A stretch of DNA of 64,000 nucleotides. Source: Micrasema longulum. Its lineage: Eukaryota > Arthropoda > Insecta > Trichoptera > Brachycentridae. Within the stretch, counting starts at the first letter, position 1, and each line of letters opens with the position of its first letter. Made by a program: the position numbers and the translations under genes. Of this stretch, positions 47,283 to 58,142 are shown piece by piece. Location of the stretch: the NCBI GenBank assembly GCA_022494885.1, contig JAGVSM010000203.1, positions 124,001-188,000 of the forward strand, given 5' to 3'. Below the pieces are notes generated by a model. That model saw nothing but the letters and a program-made list of their open reading frames with translations. It was not told the DNA's origin and ran no database searches.

Positions 47283-47735
47283 ATAAGACGTGATTTATTT
47301 GCCAAAACTATTACAAAACTTTTTAACAGCCTTGAAATTCTTTTGGGAATCCACCAGATTTACATATCCTACAGGACCTATAACAAGGCCACGAATAGTA
47401 GCGAGAAGCTCCATTCGTTAATTATAGAGAGGGAAAAAGGAACAAAACCACACGATGTGTTCAGAAGATTGATTAGGATATCCGCAGCAGCACGGGGAAT
47501 CAACAATATCACAAACAATCTCATTAAATTTACCATGCCCTGATAAAAACTGCTTAGTCCAGTGATCAGGGATAACCCAAGAAGATTTCAAGCGCTGACG
47601 GATTGAAGAAAAAAAAAGAAAAGTAACCCTCCTTGAAGGGAAAGATTCCCATCGCCAAGTATCAAGAAGAGCATTAAGCAAAAGATTTTCCAATTTTTTT
47701 ATTCGCAGCAGAAATAAAAACATGTACATTTTAGT
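47283..47735 (-). mobile_element. LINE ORF2 C-terminus (zinc-knuckle type)
   Basis: On the minus strand: WVIPDHWTKQFLSGHGKFNE, then CDIVDSPCCCGYPNQSSEHI with VWFC, a C-x-C-x8-H-x4-C knuckle, and an RMELL-like tail. It resembles the I/Jockey type end seen at 18550-19115 and 42345-42660, but a different family. Confidence 0.65.
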
Positions 47736-48275
47736 ATTTAAAATTATAAAGAGGCATACATTTTTGAGACATGTAAAAAGAACCTGTTGACATAAAAATT
47801 ATATCTCTTGTTTAATTTGTAATATTATAGTAATATTTTATGTATGCAGATACAAGTCATTATAACCTAAATCGTTAAAACGTATGGTCCAATTTTTTAA
47901 CAACCTAAACGTTTTATTATTTGAAAACAATGTAGTTATTTTGTTTTTCTCATAAAGTGTTCTTTTCAACGTGGACCCTGGAACAAATGATAAATCTTTG
48001 CACTTTGTTACAGTCATCCGAGATTCTGTAAGACAAAGATACATACTATTAATCTTAAGTATTCGGAACATCCTTAAATATTTTGGAGTTTTAGGGTACC
48101 TAGATGTGGCATTTGTTTCCTCTGGCCAAGCAAATAATCAATAAATATTCAAAGAATTGTAAGTGGCCGCTACTGAGTTTTTTTTATCTTCTTGAATGTT
48201 ATATCCGCCAGCGGCCGCGGCCAGCAGACCAACAATCGACCGGCCTAACGGTTCACGGTAAAGAGACGTCTTAGG

Positions 48276-48310
48276 TCAGTCGATTACAGAAACCTAAAGA
48301 CATTGGTCAT
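48276..48310 (+). promoter_or_regulatory. Inr plus DPE core promoter of prion-layout paralogue 2
   Basis: The initiator TCAGT at 48276-48280 (A +1 at 48278) is followed by GGTCAT at 48305-48310, an exact match to the DPE consensus RGWYVT at +28 to +33. No TATA box is evident. A GC-rich patch (CCAGCGGCCGCGGCC) lies at about 48211-48226. The predicted 5' UTR is 113 bases. Confidence 0.6.
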
Positions 48311-48390
48311 TTTTACGTTGGGATTCGTGTAATCTGTGCTATTAATTTAAAACTAACAGATTGAGAGTATCATTAGTATTTTTTTCTAAA

Positions 48391-50136
48391 ATGAAGAGTG
48401 TCGTTTGGACGTTGTGCATTTTGTTTTGCGTGATTTTTAATGGCGCGTATTCAGGGAGGTCCAGTGGAGGTGGAAGGTCACGGGGAAGCTCTCATTCTTG
48501 GTCGTGGAGTAGACCATCGTCTTCAATATCTAAACCCTCCTACTCTTCTTCCAAACCATCGCATTCGGTAGCGAGACCCTCCCCGAGTTACAGTAAACCA
48601 AAACCGTCTGCTCCAGAGCTACCCGTGCACCATGCATCGAGCAATCGCCAACCTATCGGCTGGAATACCAATATCGGAAAACCAAATCCTTCGTATCCAT
48701 CAAGCAGCGGCTTGTCAGGTAATATTGTTCACCAGAAAAACGCGGGTGCCGGATTGAATTCTCATCCTCAGGGACCACCAATTTTTGGATCACCATCATA
48801 CCCAGCTAGTAGTGGACTATCGGGAAGCCTTTCTCGGCAGCCATCCTCGTCTGGATCTCACGCGTATCCACCATCGTCAGGATTAAGCGGCGGTACAAAC
48901 TATCCCCAAGGTCCCTCCGGATCTCACCTTTACCCCCCGAGCAGTGGACTGTCGGGGTCGGGATCTGGATATAAACCATATGTACCGAGCAACGTGCCAT
49001 CATATCCCGTGAGCGGAGGACTATCTGGCGCTGGAGTCGGACACGCGGCTTTTGGCGGCTCAAATGTGAAACCTGTTAATAATGCTCCCGTATATAATGG
49101 ATACAACCCTTCAGCCCATGGCGGATATATTCCACCAGTGAATCCTCCGTCGTATAGCGTTCACTCTCCCAACATCCACCACTCTAATCCACCCGCGTAC
49201 AGCCATTTCCCGCCAAGCCCGCCAAGCCCGCCAGCTTACGGTGGCTTCCACCCGAGTCCGCCAGCTTACGGGGGCTTCCACCAGAGTCCTCCAGCGTACA
49301 GTGCATACAACCCGCCGCCTTATTCGAGCGGATATCACCCTGGACTCGGGGGAGGATACAATCCGACATACATATCCCATTCGAACTCAGGGTCGACTTT
49401 GACCAATTTACTGACTGGATTGTCGATTTGGAATCTGGCAAGGTCTGCATCCCATCATCACGACTATCGCGATCGAAATTACGATTCGTACGATCGTCCT
49501 GTGCACCACCACCATTACCATTCTCGTCACAATCCTACCCAAAAGACTAACAATTCATCCGTCGTTCCTGCCAATGAACTTTCGAATTGCACTCTCACCT
49601 TGTTAACTTCTAATGGAAGAGACGTAATTGGAATCCCGTGTGAAATTGCTACGTCGTTTGCACCAAATGCCAATATCAGTAACGCTTCAACGCAACCGTT
49701 AGTTGAGAATTCTAAAGGAGACACTTGCATCATTAGAGTTGTTAGGAAGGGAGTTTCGGAGGAAACAAAAATCTCGTGTGAATTTTTAAATAATTTATAC
49801 GGGAATGCAACGCAGCCGCTTCCAGGGAAATTAAACTGCACATCTTCAAATCCAATGGACATTTATGACCCTATAGTTCCTCCCTGTAGAATGGTTGCAA
49901 ACGAAACCGACGAAGGTTTATTCAAAGTCATCCCTCTGTCACAAATTACGCCATCACCGAATCTCGAAGTGATACCTATTACGATTTCGCCACTCACTCT
50001 CAATACAACAGTTGCGACCGTTTCTGATATGCCTTCTAATTCCTCTGAACTTTATCCTAGTTCGAGTGCTGTAACTACTTTGTCCCAAGAGAATAGTAAT
50101 TATTCATCTACAAGTGCACCTGTGATTAATCCGTAA
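48391..50136 (+). CDS. Secreted protein of prion-like layout, paralogue 2 (581 aa)
   Basis: The function is unknown. The start is the ATG at 48391, which opens directly with a signal peptide (residues 1-21). Visible order: Gly/Arg/Ser-rich tract 22-34; Ser/Lys/Pro linker; QPIGWN 87-92; five YPxSxGLSG repeats between 102 and 213; a Pro/Tyr region with repeated SPPAYGGFH (279-303); hydrophobic segment 336-350 (TLTNLLTGLSIWNLA); a strongly His-rich patch 355-380 (HHHDYR, HHHHYHSRH); C-terminal region with Cys400, Cys417, Cys446 and Cys463 aligned to the four of paralogue 1, plus Cys483 and Cys499; and a Ser/Thr/Asn-rich tail with many NxS/T sequons. No GPI-type tail. The C-terminal block LSNCTLTLLTSN/IGIPCEIATSF matches LVNCTLTMTSAN/VLIPCIIASSF of the 28-kb gene. 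AATAAA at 50165-50170 gives a short 3' UTR. It is less GC-rich than paralogue 1. Confidence 0.92.
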   Translation: MKSVVWTLCILFCVIFNGAYSGRSSGGGRSRGSSHSWSWSRPSSSISKPSYSSSKPSHSVARPSPSYSKPKPSAPELPVHHASSNRQPIGWNTNIGKPNPSYPSSSGLSGNIVHQKNAGAGLNSHPQGPPIFGSPSYPASSGLSGSLSRQPSSSGSHAYPPSSGLSGGTNYPQGPSGSHLYPPSSGLSGSGSGYKPYVPSNVPSYPVSGGLSGAGVGHAAFGGSNVKPVNNAPVYNGYNPSAHGGYIPPVNPPSYSVHSPNIHHSNPPAYSHFPPSPPSPPAYGGFHPSPPAYGGFHQSPPAYSAYNPPPYSSGYHPGLGGGYNPTYISHSNSGSTLTNLLTGLSIWNLARSASHHHDYRDRNYDSYDRPVHHHHYHSRHNPTQKTNNSSVVPANELSNCTLTLLTSNGRDVIGIPCEIATSFAPNANISNASTQPLVENSKGDTCIIRVVRKGVSEETKISCEFLNNLYGNATQPLPGKLNCTSSNPMDIYDPIVPPCRMVANETDEGLFKVIPLSQITPSPNLEVIPITISPLTLNTTVATVSDMPSNSSELYPSSSAVTTLSQENSNYSSTSAPVINP

Positions 50137-50174
50137 ACGCATCGTTACTTATCAAATTCAATTCAATAAAGTAA

Positions 50175-51225
50175 AAATTATTATTACTTACAAAATCGCA
50201 AAAAGCTAATTTGATTATGTCCTATATGGTTGGATATGTTTAAATATTCAGAAAAAATATTTGTTTAACAATTTAAATATTAATAAATAATCTAACAAAT
50301 TTTTCTTTTGATATTTTAGAATGAAACTATCAATTTATAGAATAAAAAGTGTTTCTTTAAGATCAATTATTTTGACATGAAAGTTAAATATGTTTCAAAG
50401 TGCTTAAAGTTAAAAAAATAATCCTCAAAAATGAATTAGGAAGAATCCCATAACCTGTATCAATATTATTTATATTTAACATAATTTAAGATAAACGTTT
50501 ATTTTTATTTTCGGTTCATTCAAGAATGACATATCGTTTTTAATTATCTACGTAGGTAATGAGTTCGGGTACAAAATTTAAAATAATAAACAAGATATTA
50601 TATTATAACTTATTTTTTTACACTAATGCTCGTGTAAATTGCCTAAGTGTAAATATATATTTTAGTAAATAACATAATGATTAAATAAGTTGCGCAGTTT
50701 GATAATATAATATTCTTATTTGAATTTTACAATATATTACTACTTGATTTTTTTATTCCTCTTTTCAGATAAAAACAACAATGTTAGTAGGTATGTAGAT
50801 TTTATTTTATTTTTTAAAGGTGTTTTAAGGGCCAGATGCAAGAAAAAAAAATAAGTCGAAAAAGTTTTTAATTAAATTAATAATTGTTGTGTTTTCGTCA
50901 AAATGAACTAAATGGGTGCATGAAAAAAACATGTTAAAATAGCTCATTTTGATTATTTTTATAAAATCACAACAACGATTTAAGTAACTTTTGTGGTGCA
51001 ACTGGCACATAATATTTATACTTTAAAATTATCATAACTAAGTATAAATATATCATAACCCAGTAATGCGGATGCATGTACTCGCGAAGCAATATGCTAA
51101 CAACACGATGTCTTTAACGTGAGTCTTGTAAATTTTAAATATCCATGTAAATGTTCCATATCAAATAGAACTTAATATTCTGTTCATATTATATTTTATA
51201 ACATTATGTACCTAGCTGCTTTATA
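50175..51225. other. AT-rich intergenic stretch, nothing recognised
   Basis: No ORF, terminal repeat or family match was seen beyond simple AT tracts. Confidence 0.4.
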
Positions 51226-51294
51226 CCCTTTAACTGCTTTTTTTTAGCTTATTTAAAAATATTTTAAAAAATATTTTACATATATATTTTTTTT

Positions 51295-51535
51295 AATACC
51301 AACTAAACTTCTAAACACAGTTCTATCTTTTATTTCTTTACATTTTTTTTTTTTAAATTTATGTTGTTTATATTCATCTTTTTTTTATACCAACTTTACT
51401 TCTAAACATTGTTCTATCTTTTGCTGCTTTATATTGTATTTTTAAAATTTTATGTTTTTTATATACTCATATTTTATATAACTTTTATGTATGTAAAAGC
51501 CTTATGGGCGTGAAAAATTAATAAAATAAATAAAA
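51295..51535 (+). repeat. LINE-like 3' tail with a tandem duplication of about 90 bp
   Basis: The units at about 51295-51386 and 51387-51475 both contain ATACCAACT, ACTTCTAAACA and GTTCTATCTTTT. The end, AAAGCCTTATGGGCGTGAAA then TAATAAAATAAATAAAA, resembles the tails of the LINE 3' ends at 44840 and 59895. Confidence 0.55.
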
Positions 51536-51589
51536 ATAACTCTACTATTAATGTTATAAATAGGTTTTATGAATCTCAATAAATATTAT

Positions 51590-52316
51590 TCTTCTTCGTC
51601 GTCTCGCTTAGTGCTGAGCTTCGTGGTCTCCGGGGCTGTCAGTTACATTATGCTATGCCTGTATTCCTCTCGGTCCAGAGGTCCCGAGTAGAGTTGAGAG
51701 CGGCACCGACGCGACGGCGTCGCAAATTATTAATTAATTGGTCCAGTACATATCTTTAGTCTGCGATTTGGTCAGCCCATCTTGTAAATGACCCCTCTTT
51801 TGCTTTTTTATCCTCAACTGCCTGGAAGAATGGCTAGACAGGTGCCACCGTTTTGTAGCGACAATTCACGGACAGTGTATACTTGTAACGCCGTATTAAA
51901 TAGACTTGAACTCGGCATTAGGTATTCCCACGTATCTGATATATTTAGTTTAGGGTATTGTTCCTGTAGAACAAACCATTTGAACTTTTTCAAAGATGGT
52001 GAATGGTAATTATATTGATTTATTCATGCATTTCATAATATATATATTTACAGTTTTTTGTTCACTTTGCCTTGCCATGTGAAACAGTACTTATAAAACT
52101 TTCTACTGAATATGCTGTATAATTATTAGGTTATTTTTTTAAATATAAATCTTGTAAAATTTTTGGTTTAATTTTTTGTATTTTATAAATCTTGGTAAGG
52201 GATTCATGTTTTAAAAAAATATATATATATATTAAGCCAAATATGTTAATATTATAAATATTTGTAAAAGGCAGATTTGCCGTTTATGTTTATAAAATAA
52301 AATAAAATAAAAATAA
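51590..52316 (+). mobile_element. Retrotransposon-derived segment with LINE-type tail
   Basis: A 73-codon frame at 51788-52009 (LPGRMARQVPPFCSDNSRTV) is followed by AT-rich DNA ending GGCAGATTTGCCGTTTATG and an AAATAAAATAAAATAAAA tail, as in LINE 3' ends. The GC-rich part at 51600-51720 may be another fragment. The family is not identified. Confidence 0.4.
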
Positions 52317-52319
52317 CTG

Positions 52320-53410
52320 TCCCTGTTAGGCCCGTTTCACACTATTGTCCCTATCCATCTCGGCCCGGTAAAATAAGGATAGGTGGGTGCTAAGCTAATA
52401 TCATAGAATTAAGAAAAGTCCAGAAGGAGCGTAGAATCATATTTGAATATATCGGACTGTGTTGAATATTCGTGATGCCGCCGCGCAATGTTGCACGATA
52501 GGAAAAAATATAATTGTAACACAAATGTAAGATTTAAAAAAAGCAATCTGTTAATTTCTCTAAAATTTTATTGTGCACGCGTAAATATTAATTGACACAA
52601 CAGAGTAGATAAGTAAAGGGTCATATAATAAGAGTAATTGAATTAATGAACTTTAAACTTAAAATAAAAAACAAATTTTATTTTCCATAAAACGATATTT
52701 TTATATCATATTAAATAATATTTGATGTTAGATAATGTCGGTCAAATGTCCACGATAGAGTTGTTTAATCCGAGATAAAATTTTCATTAGTTCTCTCATT
52801 AGATGAGCAAAGTAGGGTAAAAAAAATACTACCCTGGCAACAATAACGAAATTTCCATTTTGTTTTTTCAACAATCTGACAAGTGGAAAAATAATTTCAT
52901 TTTTAAGTAATGCATTTGTTATAAACACATTCATTAGCTAATTAAACATGAAATGTGATTGCATTTTGTTTCTTTACGATCCTAGCAGTATTTCTACACT
53001 TTTCACAAAGGACACAACACGGCATAATTGAATTGAAATCAGGAGTTGTGTACTGAGCGACGTCTACAAAGAAACTAATGGGTCAAAATGTAAACCTAAT
53101 CATTTATGAGTAGTTAAGTCGCCTTCTGTTTGATGTGCGTATGCGGTTTCTGGACTATTCTTAATTCTATGGCTATTATATTGTTTTCTTTTTTCGTTTT
53201 ATTTCTTTAGTTTCTGTTCGCGAGTGAGAATTTTTCTAAATGAAATCGAGTTGAGCTGTCTCATGCTGTACTGGTTCGGGTGTTTACCTGTCAATTAATA
53301 ATTAAAATATTTTTAAAATAAATTATTATACATGTATTAAAAGTCAATCCACCTGCTATTTTATCGGGCCGGGCAGTTTTTTGCAGTGGTTTGAAAACGG
53401 TCATACTATC
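52320..53410. other. No gene recognised
   Basis: AT-rich with short chance ORFs. The string GGCCCGTTTCACACTATTGT at 52329 may be a degenerate DNA-transposon end but no partner was found. Confidence 0.35.
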
Positions 53411-53412
53411 TT

Positions 53413-53619
53413 GGGCCCTGATTACAACGGGAAGTTTAAATCCATTTTTCCGTACGGAAATGTGTATTTATTTTTTCGAATAGTGTTCAATTAAAAGTTT
53501 TTCGACGAATAAACTTATTTTTTTATACTACCTTTACACATTTTCGTGCGGAAATTTTGAGTTTACTTCGAGAGACAGTTGAAGATAACTCTGTTAACAT
53601 CTCACTGTAACTGGGGCCC
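53413..53619. mobile_element. MITE family M1, second copy (207 bp)
   Basis: The ends GGGCCCTGATTACAACGGGA and, reverse-complemented from the right, GGGCCCCAGTTACAGTGAGA are diverged versions of the 11207-11447 ends. The shared interior block GAAGATAACTCTGTTAAC confirms the family. Confidence 0.75.
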
Positions 53620-53754
53620 AGTTTTAGATACCCTACAATAAGCAGATAAAAAATGTATCGCTTAGTAGATATTTATAATTGACGTAAAAGTGTATTTTTA
53701 GAAGCCCTAAAATAAATATTATAAAAGTAATGCATATTTTGTTTTATTATTAAT

Positions 53755-53950
53755 CAATTTGACTCATGAATCAGAGGTCCAAGGTTCAAACACCGCTCTG
53801 CCCATTGAGTTTCAGTAACTCCTGGGAATGTAATAATTACATACAGGTGGTCGGAGCGCCGGAGAAGTGATGTCCAAAGGTAAAAATGTAGGTGCCTCAT
53901 ATTGGGGGGTATCCGAATTACCCCCATGTGTGTTTCGCGATTTTGCATAG
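53755..53950 (+). mobile_element. Possible SINE fragment
   Basis: ATCAGAGGTCCAAGGTTCAAACAC resembles a B-box half of a tRNA head. The following body has no match elsewhere in the window. Confidence 0.3.
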
Positions 53951-54324
53951 TTTTCGAATTATGATTTTTTAATGGGTTTTTGAAATTTTTTTAACCTGAT
54001 CAGTTGTTATTATTTTTTTTAATTTCTGCAAGGTTTTATCAGGACTTTTTTTTGTAACTCATTATTTTTAAATTAATCATAAAATAATCAGCTTCGTTAC
54101 ATCAATGGAAGCTACATAAGTTTTGACCAAAAATTAAGAATTTAAGTTCGAGCGAGTCAGACATAAACTTTAGTTTTTAAGTAACTTTAAAAACTGCGCT
54201 AGACCCTAAGCTTTGCTATGTACGAGTATCTAATTTTTTTTCACTTGTTTTGTATTTTGTTTCGTTAAAATTGTTTTTTATTATTATTTTATACTTTGTT
54301 AAAGGCGTAAGCCGTCTAAATAAA

Positions 54325-54790
54325 TAAGCCATGTAAATGCCTAGACTACCAAATTTCTTTCTCAAACATGTTTTTCTTCTCTGTTGCAATAAATTGTAAT
54401 CTAGATAACTTCTAGGGGTGGAATCCAGATGGATCTTCAAGCATTTGGACACACTAAAAATATTGTTGGTTAAACAAACTAATATAAGAAGTAGGTACCT
54501 ATGAAAATTGAATAGTGTTTTAAGCCATTGCCTGGTAGGTGAAATAATTCAGCCAGGAAATACTATGAATCTCATCCACATAAACAAAGGTTTCCGTTCT
54601 GACATATATTTCGTAAAAGTTAACAGACTGAAGAATTTAAATAATATGGATGTTAAAACATAGGCAGAGTGGTGAATGTTACCGGTGTATATAGTAATTA
54701 TTTATGAACCAGCCAATGACAGATCCATAAGCTCCGAAAATGCCGAGGCTTCCCTTCTGAGAAATGTTTTCCCCCTCTGTTGCAATAAAT
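54325..54790 (-). repeat. Repeat family A, two diverged adjacent copies in reverse orientation
   Basis: Copy one, 54325-54460: GCCTAGAC, TCTTCTCTGTTGCAATAAAT, CAAGCATTTGGACAC. Copy two, 54530-54790: GCCATTGCCTGGTAGG, ACATAGGCAGAGTGGTGAAT, CCAGCCAATGACAG and CCTCTGTTGCAATAAATG. Both are older than the 32-kb and 61-kb copies. Confidence 0.65.
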
Positions 54791-54799
54791 GTCAATAGC

Positions 54800-54892
54800 T
54801 ACCTACAACTCGTCGAAAGTTACCCCCGAAATTGAACTATTTGGGTAAATTTACAAGGACGCAAAAACATTGTCTTATTTTTTCTAGGCAGC
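54800..54892 (+). mobile_element. SINE family S1, truncated copy (plus orientation)
   Basis: ACCTACAACTCGTCGAAAGT, then CTATTTGGGTAAATTTACAA. The tRNA-like head is missing. Confidence 0.55.
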
Positions 54893-55582
54893 AATTCTTG
54901 TTTTGAGCCCTCTTTTGCACCTACATAATTAGTGCCGATAAGTAATAGGATCATAGCATTATTTACTTCCGTTCGCACCTTGAGAGTAGTTTTGCACATG
55001 CAAATGCTGTAGTTTAGAGAAATGGGAGTTTGAAAGTTTCACTTTGCTTGAAAAACTGGCTAGGTTAACGTTTTATTACTTCTCTTTTACACTTTCAAGC
55101 ATGTGACAAATATGATTGTTTTGCATTTAAACCTCAAAAATTAAAAATTTACACTTATACCTACATATAATTTTGAAGAAAAACAATCCAGATTGTACTC
55201 TGAAAGTACGCTCGTTGTAATATGATTGTGATGTACCTAGATCTCTAAATAAGCCATATAAATTAATGTGCTTACTTATTTCTTGTAATCAATTATTTAT
55301 TTACAATAATAAATTTAAAATACAAAAGCCTAAATACAAACAAACCATTACGCCGTTTCCCCGAAAGGTTTTTTTAAATTTTTTATTTTTATTTATTTTT
55401 GAAACCAACATATTCACAGTTATAAACAATACATAAATAATAACAACAAATAACAAGACCAATGATGGGTTTCATATAGAAACAAAAATATAAAAAAACA
55501 AAGCTGGGAAAATAGGGAAGGAAGAGAAGAAGAAGAAATAGTAAGCAAATATAAAACAATGAAAAATGAAACAAAAATGTAT

Positions 55583-55785
55583 CTAAATGTACACATACAA
55601 CATACATACATACATATACATACACACACATCCATATATATACATATATATATACAAGCATACATACATACACATACATACATACATACATACACATACA
55701 TACATACATACACATACATACATATACACACATGAACATATACGCATACACATATATACGCGTATATATATATATATGTATATTT
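55583..55785. repeat. CATA/TACA microsatellite
   Basis: A run of imperfect CATACATA and ATATAC repeats with a pure ATATAT stretch at the right end. The apparent Tyr/Met/Cys- or Thr/His-rich ORFs on both strands are artefacts of the repeat. Confidence 0.95.
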
Positions 55786-56109
55786 ATAATTAATAATAAA
55801 ATAATGAACACTAATGAGTAAAACGATAAAAAAATAGTAACTAAAAATTTTGCTCTTATGACGTCTCTACCGCAATTTTGATATATTTTTTTAAACATAA
55901 TTTTTTTTAGGGCAAAGAAAATAGAATGCCACACAACTCTCCCAATTTTTATCTACATACAGATACACACCTCGTTAACTTTTCATTTGTGCATTTTTAT
56001 TTACACAGATATCGTCCATCTTCAAGTTTTTCTTAAACTTCATCGTGTCTTTTTCGGCCATATTTGCTTTTTAAATCCATCAGTAAAATGTAACTACGCG
56101 TCGTAATGA

Positions 56110-56300
56110 GGAAGTTCAGTGGATTAAAAAAAATTCTTTCGACTGTCAAACTAAGCCAAAATATTTATAAAAATATTTTTACGTATGTACCGTATTTTAA
56201 TTAAGTATGTAAGTTTTGCAATTTTAAAATGACTCCGCCCGTGACGTCACGAGTCATCGTCGCCAGTGAGTTGTTCTGGCATTCAAAATTAAAACCCCGA
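56110..56300 (+). repeat. Repeat family D, 5' part
   Basis: GAGGAAGTTCAGTGGATTAA, CGACTGTCAAACTAAG and ACTCCGCCCGTGACGTCACG match the first half of the copy at 31030-31390. Confidence 0.6.
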
Positions 56301-56746
56301 GCTGTCAAAATACAATACTTAACAAAACGGCTATCCAGAAACCGGAAACCTATCACAACACAACACACAATAACGCTATACATACCTACTTGATTGGTTA
56401 TTGTTCACAAAAACTTGTGATGTTTCAAAGTCGTACATTTTTACCAACCCTTTTCTTGGCAATGTATCATATAGGATACATAATATTATGGTCTCATTTT
56501 TTTTCATGAACACGAGTAGAACGGCTTTAAAATATTTTTCATTCTTAGCTGCATTATCACAATTCATAATAAACTTTAGTTAAAACATAAAAACATTTTT
56601 CTAATTGGGATTCTGAAGCCTTTTCAACCATCTATTGTGTAAAAAAAAATTCGTTCAGCCAAGATAATGTTTAGAACCTTTAACTTATATAAATATATTT
56701 TTTCATACATTTACAAAAATTTTATCTGCGAGTTAGAAATTATTTT

Positions 56747-56960
56747 TTATGACCAATTCCCGTAGCACAGTACTTCCTCGTTGTTTTTAAACATTTTTTC
56801 CACTGTATTCGTTGTACATTCATTATTTGTTATGTGTCCAAACCATCGCAATACCCTTTTATTAATGTTGTCAATATCATTTAGAAAAGAGCGCTTATAG
56901 GTAAATAGTTTTACCACGGATATAAGATGACAGTTAAGCAACATTCAGTCTACTTCCATT
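56747..56960 (-). mobile_element. LINE fragment (RTE-like)
   Basis: The minus-strand frame gives DIDNINKRVLRWFGHI, a motif (RVLRWFGHI) common near the end of RTE-like polymerases. Short and isolated. Confidence 0.45.
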
Positions 56961-57055
56961 GTTTTGATACGACCCCATCGTGAATGCTAATCAAGTCTAA
57001 GTAATTTTTTATAGTGGCATAATAAAATAAAATAATTACCCAAAATTAAACAACG

Positions 57056-57350
57056 ATGCCACTACATGACATCACCAAGACTGTTTTAAATATCATAAAC
57101 TTTCCTTCTCACACAAACTTAAAATACACATTTAATCGTGACATTCACAACTATAACACGCGTAACTCAAAAAATCTTCATGTTACTAAATTTCGCTCAA
57201 CGAAGTTTAGAAAAAGTCTCTGGAAAATATTGGCCATTCCGAATTTAATGAACTGCCCGATAAGCTTAAAAACGAAAAGTACCAAAACCAAAAGTGTCGC
57301 AATTAAAAAATATTACTTAAATCTTTTTGATAGTGATAGCTATTAACACT
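57056..57350 (+). mobile_element. LINE ORF2 C-terminal fragment
   Basis: A 96-codon frame with HNYNTRNSKNLHVTKFRSTK, the HNYNTR segment characteristic of the C-terminus of CR1/RTE-type polymerases. It ends at a stop near 57345. Confidence 0.7.
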
Positions 57351-57359
57351 TTGAGTACC

Positions 57360-58120
57360 GACCGAATACACATAGAATTTACCCTGTGCCCGGCTCATTT
57401 TTGTGAAATTTCATGCTTTGTGAAGGGTTTCTTAAACGTGTCATAATTATGAAAATACTAGGTTAAATCAATTCAAATGAATAACCAAAAGCAGAAAATT
57501 TGAAAACATATTTTTGTTGTAAATTGTAAGTAGTGAGTAGGTGCCTATTTCATTTTTATTATATCTCGGACAATACATTGGTAACACTTAAACTCAACTG
57601 TCAAATGTCAAGTGAATCCTGATAAAAACAAAGTTTTATTTTACATACATACATTCGCATACATTTATATCACCCATTATTACCATGATTATATAGTTAC
57701 AAACGGAACATGTAATTGTAAATTATTATCAACATATGTTTTTGTGTTAAAAGGTTAGCAATACCATTAAATATCACATATAATTTTCCTTTAAGAATAT
57801 ATTAATAAGAAATCTACCTACTAACAAGTGATTTTGTAATAAGTAGACGACATCCTTGCAACAAATTTATGTTAGTATTTTGTGGGTAGCACAGTATTTT
57901 CTTGATTCATTACTTATAGATCTATTAAATATATAAGTACAAATTAATATAACTGTTAAATTTGATGATCATCAAGAAGTATTATGTTTCATCCGTGTCC
58001 AATAGGTTTGTGTACTTATAATGATAAAGGTTGAAAGGCTACGCATAAGGCAGCAAATGTCATAGAAATTCAATTGCACGTATGTCAGATTTAGATTCAA
58101 TAGTGTATTTTTTTATTTAT
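57360..58120. other. Region upstream of GPR143, nothing recognised
   Basis: AT-rich. A 3' splice acceptor (TTATTTATTACAG, ending 58125) suggests that the GPR143 5' UTR begins in an upstream exon that could lie here or further left. No promoter was identified. Confidence 0.35.
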
Positions 58121-58142
58121 TACAGTATCCACTAACGGAATA

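Noticed and set aside
55389..55934. 181-aa and related ORFs across the CATA microsatellite
   Set aside because: They are products of a tetranucleotide repeat read through, giving Tyr/Met/Cys/Val low-complexity protein.
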